64,000 nt of DNA, from contig JAKLEA010000007.1 in assembly GCA_022711755.1 (NCBI GenBank), positions 62,001-126,000 on the forward strand. Reading direction: 5' to 3'. Positions 41,819 through 50,885 of this stretch are shown here, piece by piece (the first letter of the stretch is position 1; the number at the start of each line of letters is the position of its first letter). The DNA is from Planctomycetota bacterium (GTDB taxonomy: Bacteria > Planctomycetota > Brocadiia > SM23-32 > JAKLEA01). The translations under genes were made by a program, and so were the position numbers. The notes beneath the pieces were generated by a model that did no database searches, was not told the DNA's origin, and saw only the letters and a list, made by a program, of their open reading frames with translations.

Positions 41819-44452
41819 ATGCTTGAAAAGATCATCGAGCAGATCGCGCAGGAAACATCCCTGCAAGCCGCGCAAATCGGCGCCGTCCTTGAAATGCTGG
41901 AGAAAGGCTCCACGCCCCCCTTCATCGCCCGTTATCGAAGGGACCAGACAGGCGGAATAACTGAAGATCAAATTGCCGGAATCAGGCAGAAGCTGGAGTC
42001 ATGCCAGGCGCTGGCTGAGCGCAAGCAGACCGTCCTGGACCGGCTCAAGGAGCAGAATATCGCCGCGCCGGAGCTGGAAGCCCAGATACAGGCCGCCACC
42101 GTAGCCAAGGTTGTTGATGATCTTTACCTGCCATACAGACCGAAGCGCCGCACCCAGGCCACGCAGGCCAAGAATATCGGGCTTGATCCTCTCGCTGTTA
42201 AGATCATGGCTCGCCCTCCTGAAGTCTCAGATCCCGCTGTCGCAGCGCAGGAATTCGTCAATCCTGAAAAGGAAGTCAAAGACGTTGACGACGCGATTGC
42301 CGGCGCAAGGCACATAGTCGCAGAGCAGATAGCGGAATCAGTCCCGGTGAGGGAACGCGTCCGCAACCTGATCAGACGCGAAGGCCGGATTGTCAGTTCG
42401 CGCAATCCCAGCGGCGGATCATCCGACTCGGTCAGGGATTTCAGTCCGTACTTCGATTTTTCACAGCAGGTCAAGTCCATTTCGCACCACCAGGTTCTCG
42501 CCCTGAATCGAGGCGAAAGGACCAAAATACTAAGGGTTCGCATCGAATTGCCGCTCCTTGAGCTGGCCAGGCAGATAGGCGAGCTTTATCTCTCCGCCGA
42601 AGACCTTGACGCCGCGATCAAATCCGTCCCGCCCGATCTGATGGCGACGGATGGGACGAAGAAAGAGGGAACCGAGGAACTTGCCCCATTCCGTCCGCGC
42701 ACCGTTTTCGAATTCATGGTATCAGCTATTTACGATTCCATACGCAGGTTGCTGCTGCCGCCGCTGGCCCGTGAAATCCGCCGCGACCTGACCAACGATG
42801 CCGAAGCGCACGCGCTTGAACTATCCTGCCGCAACGTCCGTTCAATGCTCATGGGCGCCCCGACGAAAGGCAAGGCGGTCATGGCCATAAGCTCGGGTTA
42901 TCGTCAGGGGTGCAAGATTGTGGTTCTGTCAGCGGAAGGCTCAGTGCTTGAAAGCGCAATAGTTTATCCGCATGAACCGCTCCTGCAGGTTGACGAAGCG
43001 AAGAAAATCCTCAAGGATCTTTTTGTGAAAAATGATGTCAAGCTCGTCGTCATAGGCGATGCCACGGCGGCGCGTGAGACTGAGGGGCTGATCGCAAAGA
43101 TGATCGAGGAGGGTTGCGAAGGGCTGGAATATTGCGTGACCAGTTCAGCCGGAGCCAACGCCTACTCCACCAGCAAACTGGCAAAAGAAGAATTGCCCGG
43201 CAAGGACACTGCGCTGCGCGCCACGATAAGCCTTGGGCGGCGGGTTCAGGATCCTCTTAAAGAACTTGTTAAAATAGATCCGAAAAGTCTGGACACGCGT
43301 TCGAACACGCACGACATACCCCCGAAAAAGCTCCGGGAGGCCCTGCGCGAAGTCGTTGAATCATGCGTAAATCAAGTTGGCGTTGATGTCAACACCGCTT
43401 CATCATCGCTCCTGCGCTACGTTTCCGGCCTGAACATGACGACATCCAAGAGCATCGCCCAGAGACGGCAGGAGATAGGAAAATTCACCAGCCGGGATCA
43501 GCTCAAGGAAGTCCCCGGCATAGGCGATGACATACTCGCTCAATGCTCCGGTTTCCTGCGTATCTACGGCGGGACCAACCCGCTGGACGCCACGGGAATC
43601 CATCCTCAGAACTATGACGCTGCGCGCGCCTGCCTTGAAGAAATCGGCTTCACGCCTGAAGATGTGCTGAACGACGAGAAGCGCCCTGCACTGATCGAAA
43701 AGATCAAGAGCGCAGACCTTGACAAACTTGCCGCCAAGTCCGGCGTCGGCGCTCTGACTCTTCAGAGCATATTGGAAGACCTCAAAAACCCGTCTGCCGA
43801 CCCAAGAGATAACCTGCCAAAACCGATCTTCCGCAACAAGCTTCTGAAGATTGAGGACCTGCACACCGGCGATACGTGCATGGGTACGGTCCGCAACGTC
43901 GTAGACTACGGCGCCTTCGTTGACATAGGGGTGGAAGAGGACGGATTTGTCCACGTCAGCGAACTCTCCGATGGTTACGTTCGTTCGGCCCTTGACGTCG
44001 TGACCATAGGCGAGGTTGTTGAGGTTCGAATCATCAGAATTGACACGGACAGAAACCGAATCGCTCTGAGCATGAGGAAACCCGCCCCGAAGAAACCCCG
44101 GCGCGGACGCCCATTCAGGCGAGATCAACAGGATAGGGAATCTGATCCGCAAGCTGAAAAACAGGCAACGCCGGCATCCCCTGAAAAGTCCGCCAATCCC
44201 GAATCGGACGCTTCGAAGGAGCAACCCGCGTATCAGCGCCCCCAAAGCACTCTCGGAACAGGCAGCCGGCGCGTTCAAAGAGCCGCGTTGATGCGCCCCT
44301 TAAGCAAGACAGATCAGACCATCCTCATGTCCAAACCCGATGTGCAGGAAACAGAGAACAAGGACGACCAGCAGAGGGACAAGGATGGGCTTAAAGGCGT
44401 CCTGGGCAAGCTGAAGCTGGGATCCGTCGAGAAACGCGGAGAGCAGAAATAG
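41819..44452 (+). CDS. tex: Tex-family RNA-binding transcription accessory protein
   Basis: 877 residues. It follows Tex from the start: helical N-terminus (LEKIIEQIAQETSLQAAQIG), then TPPFIARYRRDQTGGI, the YqgF/RNase-H-like domain (about 330-460), helix-hairpin-helix motifs (GKFTSRDQLKEVPGIGDDIL, about 543-575) and an S1 RNA-binding domain (about 683-750: GDTCMGTVRNVVDYGAFVDI). The last 120 residues are a charged, disordered tail not found in standard Tex (about 720-780 residues). Tex binds nucleic acids and affects transcription and stress tolerance. Starts after AGGTAGG. Confidence 0.94.
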   Translation: MLEKIIEQIAQETSLQAAQIGAVLEMLEKGSTPPFIARYRRDQTGGITEDQIAGIRQKLESCQALAERKQTVLDRLKEQNIAAPELEAQIQAATVAKVVDDLYLPYRPKRRTQATQAKNIGLDPLAVKIMARPPEVSDPAVAAQEFVNPEKEVKDVDDAIAGARHIVAEQIAESVPVRERVRNLIRREGRIVSSRNPSGGSSDSVRDFSPYFDFSQQVKSISHHQVLALNRGERTKILRVRIELPLLELARQIGELYLSAEDLDAAIKSVPPDLMATDGTKKEGTEELAPFRPRTVFEFMVSAIYDSIRRLLLPPLAREIRRDLTNDAEAHALELSCRNVRSMLMGAPTKGKAVMAISSGYRQGCKIVVLSAEGSVLESAIVYPHEPLLQVDEAKKILKDLFVKNDVKLVVIGDATAARETEGLIAKMIEEGCEGLEYCVTSSAGANAYSTSKLAKEELPGKDTALRATISLGRRVQDPLKELVKIDPKSLDTRSNTHDIPPKKLREALREVVESCVNQVGVDVNTASSSLLRYVSGLNMTTSKSIAQRRQEIGKFTSRDQLKEVPGIGDDILAQCSGFLRIYGGTNPLDATGIHPQNYDAARACLEEIGFTPEDVLNDEKRPALIEKIKSADLDKLAAKSGVGALTLQSILEDLKNPSADPRDNLPKPIFRNKLLKIEDLHTGDTCMGTVRNVVDYGAFVDIGVEEDGFVHVSELSDGYVRSALDVVTIGEVVEVRIIRIDTDRNRIALSMRKPAPKKPRRGRPFRRDQQDRESDPQAEKQATPASPEKSANPESDASKEQPAYQRPQSTLGTGSRRVQRAALMRPLSKTDQTILMSKPDVQETENKDDQQRDKDGLKGVLGKLKLGSVEKRGEQK

Positions 44453-44503
44453 TATTCGTTTCAACCGTAAGGCGTCGTCCGCCGCGCTGAGCGGGAGGAA
44501 GAC

Positions 44504-45541
44504 ATGAGCTATGCCCACGGGATGATGGCGATAAGACTGCAAGCCCCGCCCGTCATCCCGCGGACTGAATATTGCTCCCATCGCGCCTTTACGCTGCGAG
44601 TAACCGGAATTGACCCCGAGGATCCTGAGCGCGGCCATCTCTGCGGCCCCGAACTCGCCCGCCTGCTTGATTATGGACTGATCTGGAGCGTGTTCGAATA
44701 TCCCTTCCGCGGACGGCGAACCAACATGGGACATGCCTCCTGGTATGACCGTGAGTGGCGCCCCGACGAGCGCTTCTGCCCATTCAAAAGCGAAGAAGAT
44801 GTCCTGAACTTCGACCCCGCGGCCGAGTTCGGAATAGCATCGTATGCAGAGATGACCGCGTATTTTGAGCGCGCTTATCAGAACTCCCAGGCCGCTTACC
44901 CGCACAGCGTATTCACAGGCGGACGATACCACACATTGATCAGCGCCTGCATTGACGCATTCGGATGGGAGATGTTCCTGTCCGCGCTCGGCTCCGACCC
45001 GAAGCGATTTGAAAGAGTACTTGACGGGTTCTTTGAGCGCTCAATGGCAGATATCCGCGCTCAGGCCCGAACAAGCATACCGGCCTTTATCTGTCATGAC
45101 GACATGGTCTGGAGCAGCGGCGCCATATTCCATCCCGACTGGTACCGCCGGAACGTCTTCCCCCGATTCAGGAAACTCTGGGAACCGTTGCACGAGGCCG
45201 GCATCCCAGTTCTTTTCTGTTCGGACGGCAATTTCACGGAATTCGTGGACGACCTTGCCGAAGCAGGGGCGGATGGTTTCATCTTTGAACCTTTAACCGA
45301 TCTTGAATATATATGCAAACGCTACGGAAAAACGAAGGTCATTATCGGCAACGCAGATTGCCGCATACTGACGTTCGGGGACAGAGAGGACATCCGCCGG
45401 GAAGTTGAACGATGCTTTAACCTGGGACGGAATTGTCCCGGTTTCATGATGGCGACGGGCAATCACATACCGCCGAACATTCCACTGGACAATATTATGT
45501 ATTATGACGAGATAGTGCAGAAAATGCGCATGAAACGCTGA
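44504..45541 (+). CDS. Uroporphyrinogen-decarboxylase-fold protein
   Basis: 345 residues, GGAGG 5 bases before the ATG. The C-terminal half follows the URO-D/methyltransferase fold: PAFICHDDMVWSSGAIFHPD, WYRRNVFPRFRKLWEPLHEA, PVLFCSDGNFTEFVDDLAEA, GADGFIFEPLTDLEYIC, and a late GNADCRILTFG. True HemE signature motifs are absent. The family includes corrinoid-dependent methyltransferases and many uncharacterised proteins of sugar-rich environmental genomes. No corrinoid partner gene is adjacent. Function unassigned. Confidence 0.85.
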   Translation: MSYAHGMMAIRLQAPPVIPRTEYCSHRAFTLRVTGIDPEDPERGHLCGPELARLLDYGLIWSVFEYPFRGRRTNMGHASWYDREWRPDERFCPFKSEEDVLNFDPAAEFGIASYAEMTAYFERAYQNSQAAYPHSVFTGGRYHTLISACIDAFGWEMFLSALGSDPKRFERVLDGFFERSMADIRAQARTSIPAFICHDDMVWSSGAIFHPDWYRRNVFPRFRKLWEPLHEAGIPVLFCSDGNFTEFVDDLAEAGADGFIFEPLTDLEYICKRYGKTKVIIGNADCRILTFGDREDIRREVERCFNLGRNCPGFMMATGNHIPPNIPLDNIMYYDEIVQKMRMKR

Positions 45542-45556
45542 ATGCGCCACGTTTAC

Positions 45557-45579
45557 CGCGCTTCGGCTTGCGAAGCGCG
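45557..45579 (+). terminator. Hairpin after the URO-D gene
   Basis: CGCGCTTCG, five-base loop GCTTG, CGAAGCGCG: a perfect 9-bp stem 16 bases after the stop codon. No T-run follows, so it may only protect the 3' end. The remainder of 45580-45740 shows nothing further apart from a short CCCCT/AGGGG hairpin at about 45727-45743. Confidence 0.45.
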
Positions 45580-45744
45580 CATAACACCCGAGTCAAGCCT
45601 GGCCGCCGAATCAGAATTCGCGGCGAATCCGAATCCCCCCTGACAAAGCCTTGCCGTCGCGTCCGAAGAGCGGACGGAAGCGCAATCAAATAAGCGAAGA
45701 CTGCGACGCATTCAACATCATCATTACCCCTCGTGAAAAGGGGT

Positions 45745-45772
45745 TTGACATTTAAGCCGCGCCGAATATGAT
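45745..45772 (+). promoter_or_regulatory. Strong promoter of the tRNA-tuf operon
   Basis: TTGACA (45745-45750), 16-base spacer, TATGAT (45767-45772). The predicted transcription start is a few bases before the first tRNA. Near-consensus elements suit a highly expressed stable-RNA operon. Confidence 0.82.
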
Positions 45773-45784
45773 ATGTGAGTCTCT

Positions 45785-45859
45785 GCTAGCGTAGCTCAAC
45801 GGCAGAGCACCGGTTTTGTAAACCGGTGGTTAGGGGTTCAAGTCCCCTCGCTAGCTCCA
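45785..45859 (+). tRNA. tRNA-Thr (anticodon UGU)
   Basis: Acceptor stem GCTAGCG pairs with CGCTAGC. The anticodon stem CCGGT/ACCGG encloses TTTGTAA with TGT at the anticodon position. The T-arm contains GGTTCAAGTCC. CCA is encoded (45857-45859). First of four tRNAs before tuf. Confidence 0.97.
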
Positions 45860-45890
45860 GACGAAGCGAAAGCGCACAAGATCGCGCCGT

Positions 45891-45977
45891 GGGTAGGTGC
45901 CCGAGCGGCCAAAGGGAGCAGACTGTAAATCTGCCGGCTATTTGCCTACAGAGGTTCGAATCCTCTCCTGCCCACCA
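45891..45977 (+). tRNA. tRNA-Tyr (anticodon GUA)
   Basis: Acceptor GGGTAGG pairs with CCTGCCC (one G-U), discriminator A, encoded CCA. The D-arm GCCCGAGCGGCCAAAGGGAG and the long variable arm are typical of class II tRNA-Tyr. The anticodon loop CTGTAAA carries GTA. Confidence 0.97.
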
Positions 45978-46050
45978 CCGCATTCCGCAGCGCAGGCGCC
46001 CGGGTTGACGGAGGGTCCGCCAGGGTGTTTCAGGTCGGCGGCGCAAGGAA

Positions 46051-46124
<74 letters not shown>

Positions 46125-46152
46125 TGTTCGCAGTGTTTTTCTAAAATATTGC

Positions 46153-46182
46153 TTGACATCGTTGCGCCACCTTCGCTATATT
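46153..46182 (+). promoter_or_regulatory. Internal promoter before tRNA-Thr(GGU) and tuf
   Basis: TTGACA (46153-46158), 18-base spacer, TATATT (46177-46182). It lies in the 192-base gap between tRNA-Gly and the second tRNA-Thr and would allow the last tRNA and tuf to be transcribed independently of the first three tRNAs. Confidence 0.75.
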
Positions 46183-46316
46183 TTGTTCCTTCCAGCGAAA
46201 TCTCCGCCCGTTCTCACCGGTCAGCCGCGCGCCGCAACCGCGAAGCGTGGGGATTCTGTTGGAAGATTTCGTCTGAACAACAAGGCGCAGCCGGCGCGGA
46301 TGCCGCGTTGCGCGGC

Positions 46317-46392
46317 GCTGCAGTAGCTCAGCCGGCAGAGCGCGTCCTTGGTAAGGACGAGGTCATGGGTTCAAATCCCATCTGCAGCTCCA
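46317..46392 (+). tRNA. tRNA-Thr (anticodon GGU)
   Basis: Acceptor GCTGCAG pairs with CTGCAGC, then T and encoded CCA. The anticodon stem CGTCC/GGACG encloses TTGGTAA with GGT. The T-arm reads GGTTCAAATCC. Together with the UGU tRNA it covers the ACN codons. Confidence 0.97.
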
Positions 46393-46482
46393 TTTTGAGG
46401 GCTTTTCCAGCCAATGATGATGTTCATTCAGAGCGTCGAATCGAAGAAAAAAGATTCTGACAAAGGAGGTCGGAGGTAACCG

Positions 46483-47691
46483 ATGGCTAAGGAAGTATTC
46501 CAGAGAACCAAACCTCATGTAAACGTTGGAACGATCGGGCACGTTGACCACGGCAAGACTACGCTGACAGCGGCCATTACCTACCGTATGGCGCACAAAG
46601 GTCTTGCAAGCATCCACGAATACGCTGATATCGCAAAAGGCGGCACCGTTCGCGATTCCAGCAAGATCGTCACGATCGCCGTAGCGCACGTCGAATACTC
46701 TACGGACACCAGGCACTACGCGCACATTGACTGCCCCGGCCACCAGGACTATATCAAGAACATGATCATCGGCGCCGCGCAGATGGACGGCGCGATCCTC
46801 GTCGTCGGAGCCGACGACGGCCCGATGCTTCAGACCCGCGAACACATCCTACTGGCCAGGCAGGTCAACGTTCCGGCAGTTGTCGTGTTCCTCAACAAGG
46901 CCGATCTCGTTGACGACCCCGACCTGCTGGAAGTCAGCGAGCTTGAAATCCGCGAACTCCTGGACAAGTACGAATTCCCGGGCGAAAAGACCCCCATCAT
47001 CCGTGGAAGCGCGCTGAAGGCGATGCAAAGCCTCGGCAAGGATGACGAGGCATGCAAATGCATTGATGAGCTGATGGCCGCCGTTGACAGCTTCATCCCA
47101 ACCCCCGCCCGCGAAGAGGACAAGCCCTTCCTGATGAGCATCGAAGACGTATTCTCAATCAAGGGGCGCGGCACGGTCGGAACCGGGCGCGTCGAGCGCG
47201 GAACCATCCGCGTCGGGGACGAGTGCGAGATCATCGGCCTGTCCCGTGAGACCCGCAAGACGGTCTGCACGGGCGTCGAAATGTTCAACAAGACGCTGGA
47301 TTCAGGGCGCGCCGGCGACAACATCGGCATCCTGCTCCGTGGCGTTGACAAGGACGAACTCAGCCGCGGGCAGGTCGTCGCCGCCCCCGGCAGCATCACC
47401 CCGCACACGAAGTTCGAAGCGGAAGTCTACGTGCTGAACAAAGAGGAAGGCGGACGTCACACCCCGTTCTTCCCCGGCTACAGACCGCAGTTCTACCTCA
47501 GGACGACCGATGTCACCGGAACGGTCTCCCCGACGACCGACAGGCCGTGGGAAATGATAATGCCCGGCGACAACGTCAAGATTCAGGGCGAGTTGATCTA
47601 TCCGGTCGCCATGGAAGAAGAACTGCGCTTCGCCATCCGCGAGGGCGGCAAGACGGTCGGCGCCGGCGTCGTAAGCAAGATTCTCGAGTAA
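46483..47691 (+). CDS. tuf: Elongation factor Tu
   Basis: 402 residues, GGAGG 6 bases before the ATG. It delivers aminoacyl-tRNA to the ribosome as a GTP complex. G-domain motifs: GHVDHGKT (19-26), DCPGH (84-88), NKAD (138-141), GSALKA. Domains 2 and 3 are complete and end [11 protein letters not shown]. Switch I is unusual: in place of the common APEEKARGITIN the sequence is [20 protein letters not shown], keeping the Mg-coordinating threonine (T64) but not the RG before it. DCPGH is followed by Q rather than the usual A. Follows tRNA-Thr as in the E. coli thrU-tyrU-glyT-thrT-tufB operon. Confidence 0.98.
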   Translation: MAKEVFQRTKPHVNVGTIGHVDHGKTTLTAAITYRMAHKGLASIHEYADIAKGGTVRDSSKIVTIAVAHVEYSTDTRHYAHIDCPGHQDYIKNMIIGAAQMDGAILVVGADDGPMLQTREHILLARQVNVPAVVVFLNKADLVDDPDLLEVSELEIRELLDKYEFPGEKTPIIRGSALKAMQSLGKDDEACKCIDELMAAVDSFIPTPAREEDKPFLMSIEDVFSIKGRGTVGTGRVERGTIRVGDECEIIGLSRETRKTVCTGVEMFNKTLDSGRAGDNIGILLRGVDKDELSRGQVVAAPGSITPHTKFEAEVYVLNKEEGGRHTPFFPGYRPQFYLRTTDVTGTVSPTTDRPWEMIMPGDNVKIQGELIYPVAMEEELRFAIREGGKTVGAGVVSKILE

Positions 47692-47706
47692 AGGAAGGCG
47701 GCTCAA

Positions 47707-47856
47707 ATGCGCGAGTGGGTACACCTTGTCTGTTCGGATTGCTCGAACCAGAATTACCGAATCAGCCGGGACACCCGAGGCACTGAAAAGCTGTCTCTGA
47801 AGAAATACTGTCGCGCCTGCCGCAAGCACACCGTTCACAAAGAGAAACGGAAGTAA
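47707..47856 (+). CDS. rpmG: 50S ribosomal protein L33
   Basis: 49 residues, ATG 47707 to TAA 47856, 15 bases after tuf. The product begins MREWVHLVCSDC and has two zinc-type pairs, CSDC and CRAC, plus the conserved LKKYC and the basic tail HTVHKEKRK. This is the cysteine-containing, zinc-binding form of L33. The position between tuf and secE is a common bacterial arrangement. Confidence 0.95.
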   Translation: MREWVHLVCSDCSNQNYRISRDTRGTEKLSLKKYCRACRKHTVHKEKRK

Positions 47857-47919
47857 CGGCAGGCCGGACGGGGATTCTGATTAACCCCCGGCGGAGCGGA
47901 CCGGGGTAAGGAAATCAGA

Positions 47920-47996
47920 AGGGCCGTAGCTCAATTTGGCAGAGCACCGGTTTCCAAAACCGGCTGTTGGGGGTTCGAGTCCCTCCGGCCCTGCCA
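47920..47996 (+). tRNA. tRNA-Trp (anticodon CCA)
   Basis: Acceptor AGGGCCG pairs with CGGCCCT, discriminator G (a Trp identity element), encoded CCA. The anticodon stem CCGGT/ACCGG encloses TTCCAAA with CCA. The usual tRNA between rpmG and secE. A CCCCGG/CCGGGG hairpin (about 47886-47906) precedes it. Confidence 0.97.
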
Positions 47997-48050
47997 GAAC
48001 CCGGCGGGTGTAAAAGCGGCCGGATCAGACGGACAAACGCAGCGAGTTCA

Positions 48051-48503
48051 ATGAAATTCGAGATCTACCGGCCCGGTCAGGGCGTAGCAGGTCGAACTGT
48101 AGCAGCAACGGCGCTTGGGATACTTGCGCTCTTTGCGGCAGTGAGAACTTACAATAACGGGCTTCTGTCCAACGAGGCGTGGCGCGATCTTGGAGGGCTG
48201 AACATTACCCCCGCCCTCTGCGGCGCGGTGGCATGCTTGTTGATCCTCGGATTCGTGGTCGCCCTCTTCTGCTGTGGCTGGACAACCGGCATAGGGGCGA
48301 TTGACAAAAGAACAAGGGCTTTTAATGATCTGATGGTGGATACCCAGGCCGAGATGCAGAAAGTGGCCTGGCCCTCGCGGGAAGAGCTTTACTCCTCCAC
48401 GGCGGTGGTTGTCGCATTCATGCTCATTCTTGGCGTGTTCATCGCCTCCGCCGACATTACGATATCCGCCATTATGAGATTAACGGGAGTCCTGCCCGGC
48501 TGA
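48051..48503 (+). CDS. secE: Preprotein translocase subunit SecE (three-helix form)
   Basis: 150 residues from ATG 48051; the frame runs back through the tRNA-Trp gene, which cannot be coding. The C-terminal half is classical SecE: the amphipathic motif EMQKVAWPSREELYSST followed by the essential helix VVVAFMLILGVFIASADI. Two further helices precede it (about 19-36 and 60-82), as in enteric SecE, making it larger than the one-helix form of most bacteria. It clamps SecY in the inner membrane. Upstream of nusG as usual. Confidence 0.93.
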   Translation: MKFEIYRPGQGVAGRTVAATALGILALFAAVRTYNNGLLSNEAWRDLGGLNITPALCGAVACLLILGFVVALFCCGWTTGIGAIDKRTRAFNDLMVDTQAEMQKVAWPSREELYSSTAVVVAFMLILGVFIASADITISAIMRLTGVLPG

Positions 48504-48581
48504 CCGGGCGCGAAGCCGTTTGTTGATGGACGGGGCCGCATGATGAGGCCTGAAATCGGGTAATTCTCGGAGTCAGCAACA

Positions 48582-49133
48582 GTGTCCCTAAGCTGGTTTG
48601 CACTGAGAGTCCAGAGCAATCGCGAGGAGCAGGTCCGCGACGCCCTAGTCAGGCACTTGCGGGCGGAAAGCAAAGAGAGCCTCATGCCCGAGGTTCTCGT
48701 GCCAACCGAACCCGTCACTGAAATCAAGGGCGGCAAGCGGAAAGTCACGGAAAAGAAGCTTTTCCCCGGCTACATCTTCTGCCAGGTCGAAACTGATGAA
48801 GTTGGAAAGATTCCGGACGGCATCTGGTTTCTGATCCGGGAAACCTCCGGAGTAGGCGACTTCATTGGACCGCACCAAAAACCCTGGCCGATACCGGAAG
48901 CTGAAGTCCTCCGCATTAAGGGACATGAGGAAAAGCAGAAGGATGAGCGCCCGAGGCTTGACATTCAGTTTGCCGAGGGCGACCGGGTGCGGATAAAGGA
49001 CGGCACGCTTGAAAACCGCGAAGGCGTGGTCGAAGAAGTCCAGCACGCCACGGGACGAGTGAAGGTGATTGTCACCCTGTTCAGTCGCGCAGTGCCCGTT
49101 GATGTTGAATACTGGCAGTTGGAAAAGGTCTGA
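48582..49133 (+). CDS. nusG: Transcription termination/antitermination factor NusG
   Basis: 183 residues, GTG start with GGAG 9 bases upstream. The NGN domain begins SWFALRVQSNREEQVRDAL and contains KKLFPGYIFCQVE. The C-terminal KOW domain is FAEGDRVRIKDGTLENREGV. It couples RNA polymerase to ribosomes and Rho. Slightly divergent in the NGN core (VLVPTEPVTEIKGGKRKVTE), but length and context leave no doubt. Confidence 0.95.
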   Translation: MSLSWFALRVQSNREEQVRDALVRHLRAESKESLMPEVLVPTEPVTEIKGGKRKVTEKKLFPGYIFCQVETDEVGKIPDGIWFLIRETSGVGDFIGPHQKPWPIPEAEVLRIKGHEEKQKDERPRLDIQFAEGDRVRIKDGTLENREGVVEEVQHATGRVKVIVTLFSRAVPVDVEYWQLEKV

Positions 49134-49165
49134 TTTCACAATAACAACAAAGACCGGAATCGGAA

Positions 49166-49597
49166 ATGGCTAAGAGCAAAGAAGTAGTCGCCAAGGTTAA
49201 GCTTCAATGCCCGGGCGGACAGGCTACCGCCGCCCCGCCCGTTGGGCCGGCGCTAAGCCCCCACGGAGTCAACATAGGGCAGTTCATCCAGGAATTCAAC
49301 TCCAAGACGGCTGACGCCCAGGGAATCATAACTCCCTGCATAGTAACTGTTTACGGCGACAGGCGTTTTGAGATCACGTTGAAAAGCCCTCCTGCCTCAG
49401 TTCTCCTGAAGCAGGCTGCTGGAGTCGCCGCCGGAGCAGCCACGCCCGGCAAGGAAATGGTCGGAACGGTCACCCGCGCGCAAGTCAGGGAGATCGCTCA
49501 GAAAAAAATCAAAGACCTCAACGCCGACAACGTTGATCACGCAATGAGAATCATCGAAGGCACCGCCAGGTCCATCGGAATTACGGTTACCGATTAA
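49166..49597 (+). CDS. rplK: 50S ribosomal protein L11
   Basis: 143 residues. N-terminal APPVGPALSPHGVNIGQFIQ contains the proline pair involved in thiopeptide binding and the stringent response. The C-terminal rRNA-binding domain ends VDHAMRIIEGTARSIGITVT. The loop SPHGVNIGQF differs slightly from the more common GQRGVNIMEF. Confidence 0.97.
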   Translation: MAKSKEVVAKVKLQCPGGQATAAPPVGPALSPHGVNIGQFIQEFNSKTADAQGIITPCIVTVYGDRRFEITLKSPPASVLLKQAAGVAAGAATPGKEMVGTVTRAQVREIAQKKIKDLNADNVDHAMRIIEGTARSIGITVTD

Positions 49598-49642
49598 AAC
49601 CTGCCGTTCAGCCTGAATGCCCTCGCAGCAGAGGACGACAAG

Positions 49643-50323
49643 ATGGCCAAACACAGCAAACGATACGAAACAGCGCTAAGTCTGATTGACAGGGAAAAGC
49701 GCTACACCATAGTCGAGGCTATTGAGATCATCCAGAAGCTCCCCAAGGCTAAGTTCGAGGAGAGCCTGGAGGTATCCATGAAGCTCGGCATTGACCCGAA
49801 GCACTCGGAACAGCAGATCCGCGGCTCCGTTGCGCTGCCAAACTCGCTAGGCAAGACCAAGCGCGTCATTGCCTTCGCGGAAGGCCAGGCGGCGGATGAC
49901 GCAAAAGCCGCAGGCGCGATTGAAGTCGGCGGGCAGGACCTTGTTGAGAAAATACAGGCCGGCTGGACAGACTTCGACGTGGCAGTGGCAAGCCCTGACA
50001 TGATGCGCTTTGTGGGCCGCCTCGGGCGCGTCCTCGGCCCGCAGGGAAAAATGCCGTCTCCCAAGAGCGGAACGGTCAATGAAAACGTCGCCAGAGCGGT
50101 CAAGGAATTCTCCGCCGGGCGCATCGAATACCGCAATGACAACGGCGGGAACCTGCACGCAATCGTCGGCAAGATATCCCAGCCGCTTGAGAAACTTCAA
50201 GAAAACGTCGAAGCCTTCATCAACCACATTAGGGCCAGCCAGCCCCCCGGAGCCAAAGGCACTTTCATACAGAAAATTGTTCTGTCATCCTCCATGGGGC
50301 CAGGGCTGATTCTTGCCGTCTGA
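49643..50323 (+). CDS. rplA: 50S ribosomal protein L1
   Basis: 226 residues, GAGG 8 bases before the ATG. LGIDPKHSEQQIRGSVALPN, GRLGRVLGPQGKMPSPKSGT and GRIEYRNDNGGNLHAIVGK are the standard L1 motifs. It forms the L1 stalk and often represses its own operon; I see no obvious L1-site mimic in the short rplK-rplA gap. Confidence 0.97.
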   Translation: MAKHSKRYETALSLIDREKRYTIVEAIEIIQKLPKAKFEESLEVSMKLGIDPKHSEQQIRGSVALPNSLGKTKRVIAFAEGQAADDAKAAGAIEVGGQDLVEKIQAGWTDFDVAVASPDMMRFVGRLGRVLGPQGKMPSPKSGTVNENVARAVKEFSAGRIEYRNDNGGNLHAIVGKISQPLEKLQENVEAFINHIRASQPPGAKGTFIQKIVLSSSMGPGLILAV

Positions 50324-50339
50324 TGCGGAGCGTTAAAAC

Positions 50340-50885
50340 ATGCCCAGTAAACTCAATGAACTCATAGTCAGCGAACTTGCGGATCAGTTGAAGGATGTGC
50401 CCGCCCGCGGATGCGTCGTGATCAGTTACCAGGAGTTGGACGGCGAGGGAAACGTCGCGCTACGCAGGGAACTGCGCCGCCAGGGCCTGAAGCTGAAAGT
50501 CATACGCAAGAACCTTGCGGGCATCGCCCTGAAGCAACTTGGCGCGGAAGAGGTAAGCGAACTTTTCGAAGGACCTGCCGCTGTGCTTCTAGGCAGCGAT
50601 GAGGCCCCGACGGTTGCCAGAACGGTCAAGGAACTGACGAAAAAGCACGAACGGCTCAAGGTCTACGGCGCCTACATGGAAGGCGCTCTCTTCCGCGCAG
50701 GCGAGTTTGATCGTCTAGCTGCAATGCCCGGCAAGAAGGAGTTAATCACCCAGATTGGAATCGGGATTAACGGTCCGGCGCGGGGCATAGCAACGGCGAT
50801 GAGATGCGTCATTCAGAAAATCGCCATTGGGATTAATGCCTGGAATGATAAGCGCCAACCTGCGCCTGAGACGGCGCCGGCATAG
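50340..50885 (+). CDS. rplJ: 50S ribosomal protein L10
   Basis: 181 residues, GGAG 9 bases upstream. N-terminal rRNA-binding domain (LRRQGLKLKVIRKNLAGIAL) and C-terminal L12-binding helix (about 150-178). It anchors the L7/L12 stalk. Only 16 bases separate it from rplA, so the long autogenous rplJ leader of E. coli is absent; unusually the structured spacer is after this gene. Confidence 0.96.
   Translation: MPSKLNELIVSELADQLKDVPARGCVVISYQELDGEGNVALRRELRRQGLKLKVIRKNLAGIALKQLGAEEVSELFEGPAAVLLGSDEAPTVARTVKELTKKHERLKVYGAYMEGALFRAGEFDRLAAMPGKKELITQIGIGINGPARGIATAMRCVIQKIAIGINAWNDKRQPAPETAPA

Noticed and set aside
44504-45541. HemE, uroporphyrinogen decarboxylase proper
   Set aside because: The fold matches but HemE signature motifs are missing and no haem genes are nearby.
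47967-48050. N-terminal extension of SecE into the tRNA-Trp gene
   Set aside because: The extension would translate the 3' end of a well-formed tRNA; ATG 48051 begins the membrane protein proper.
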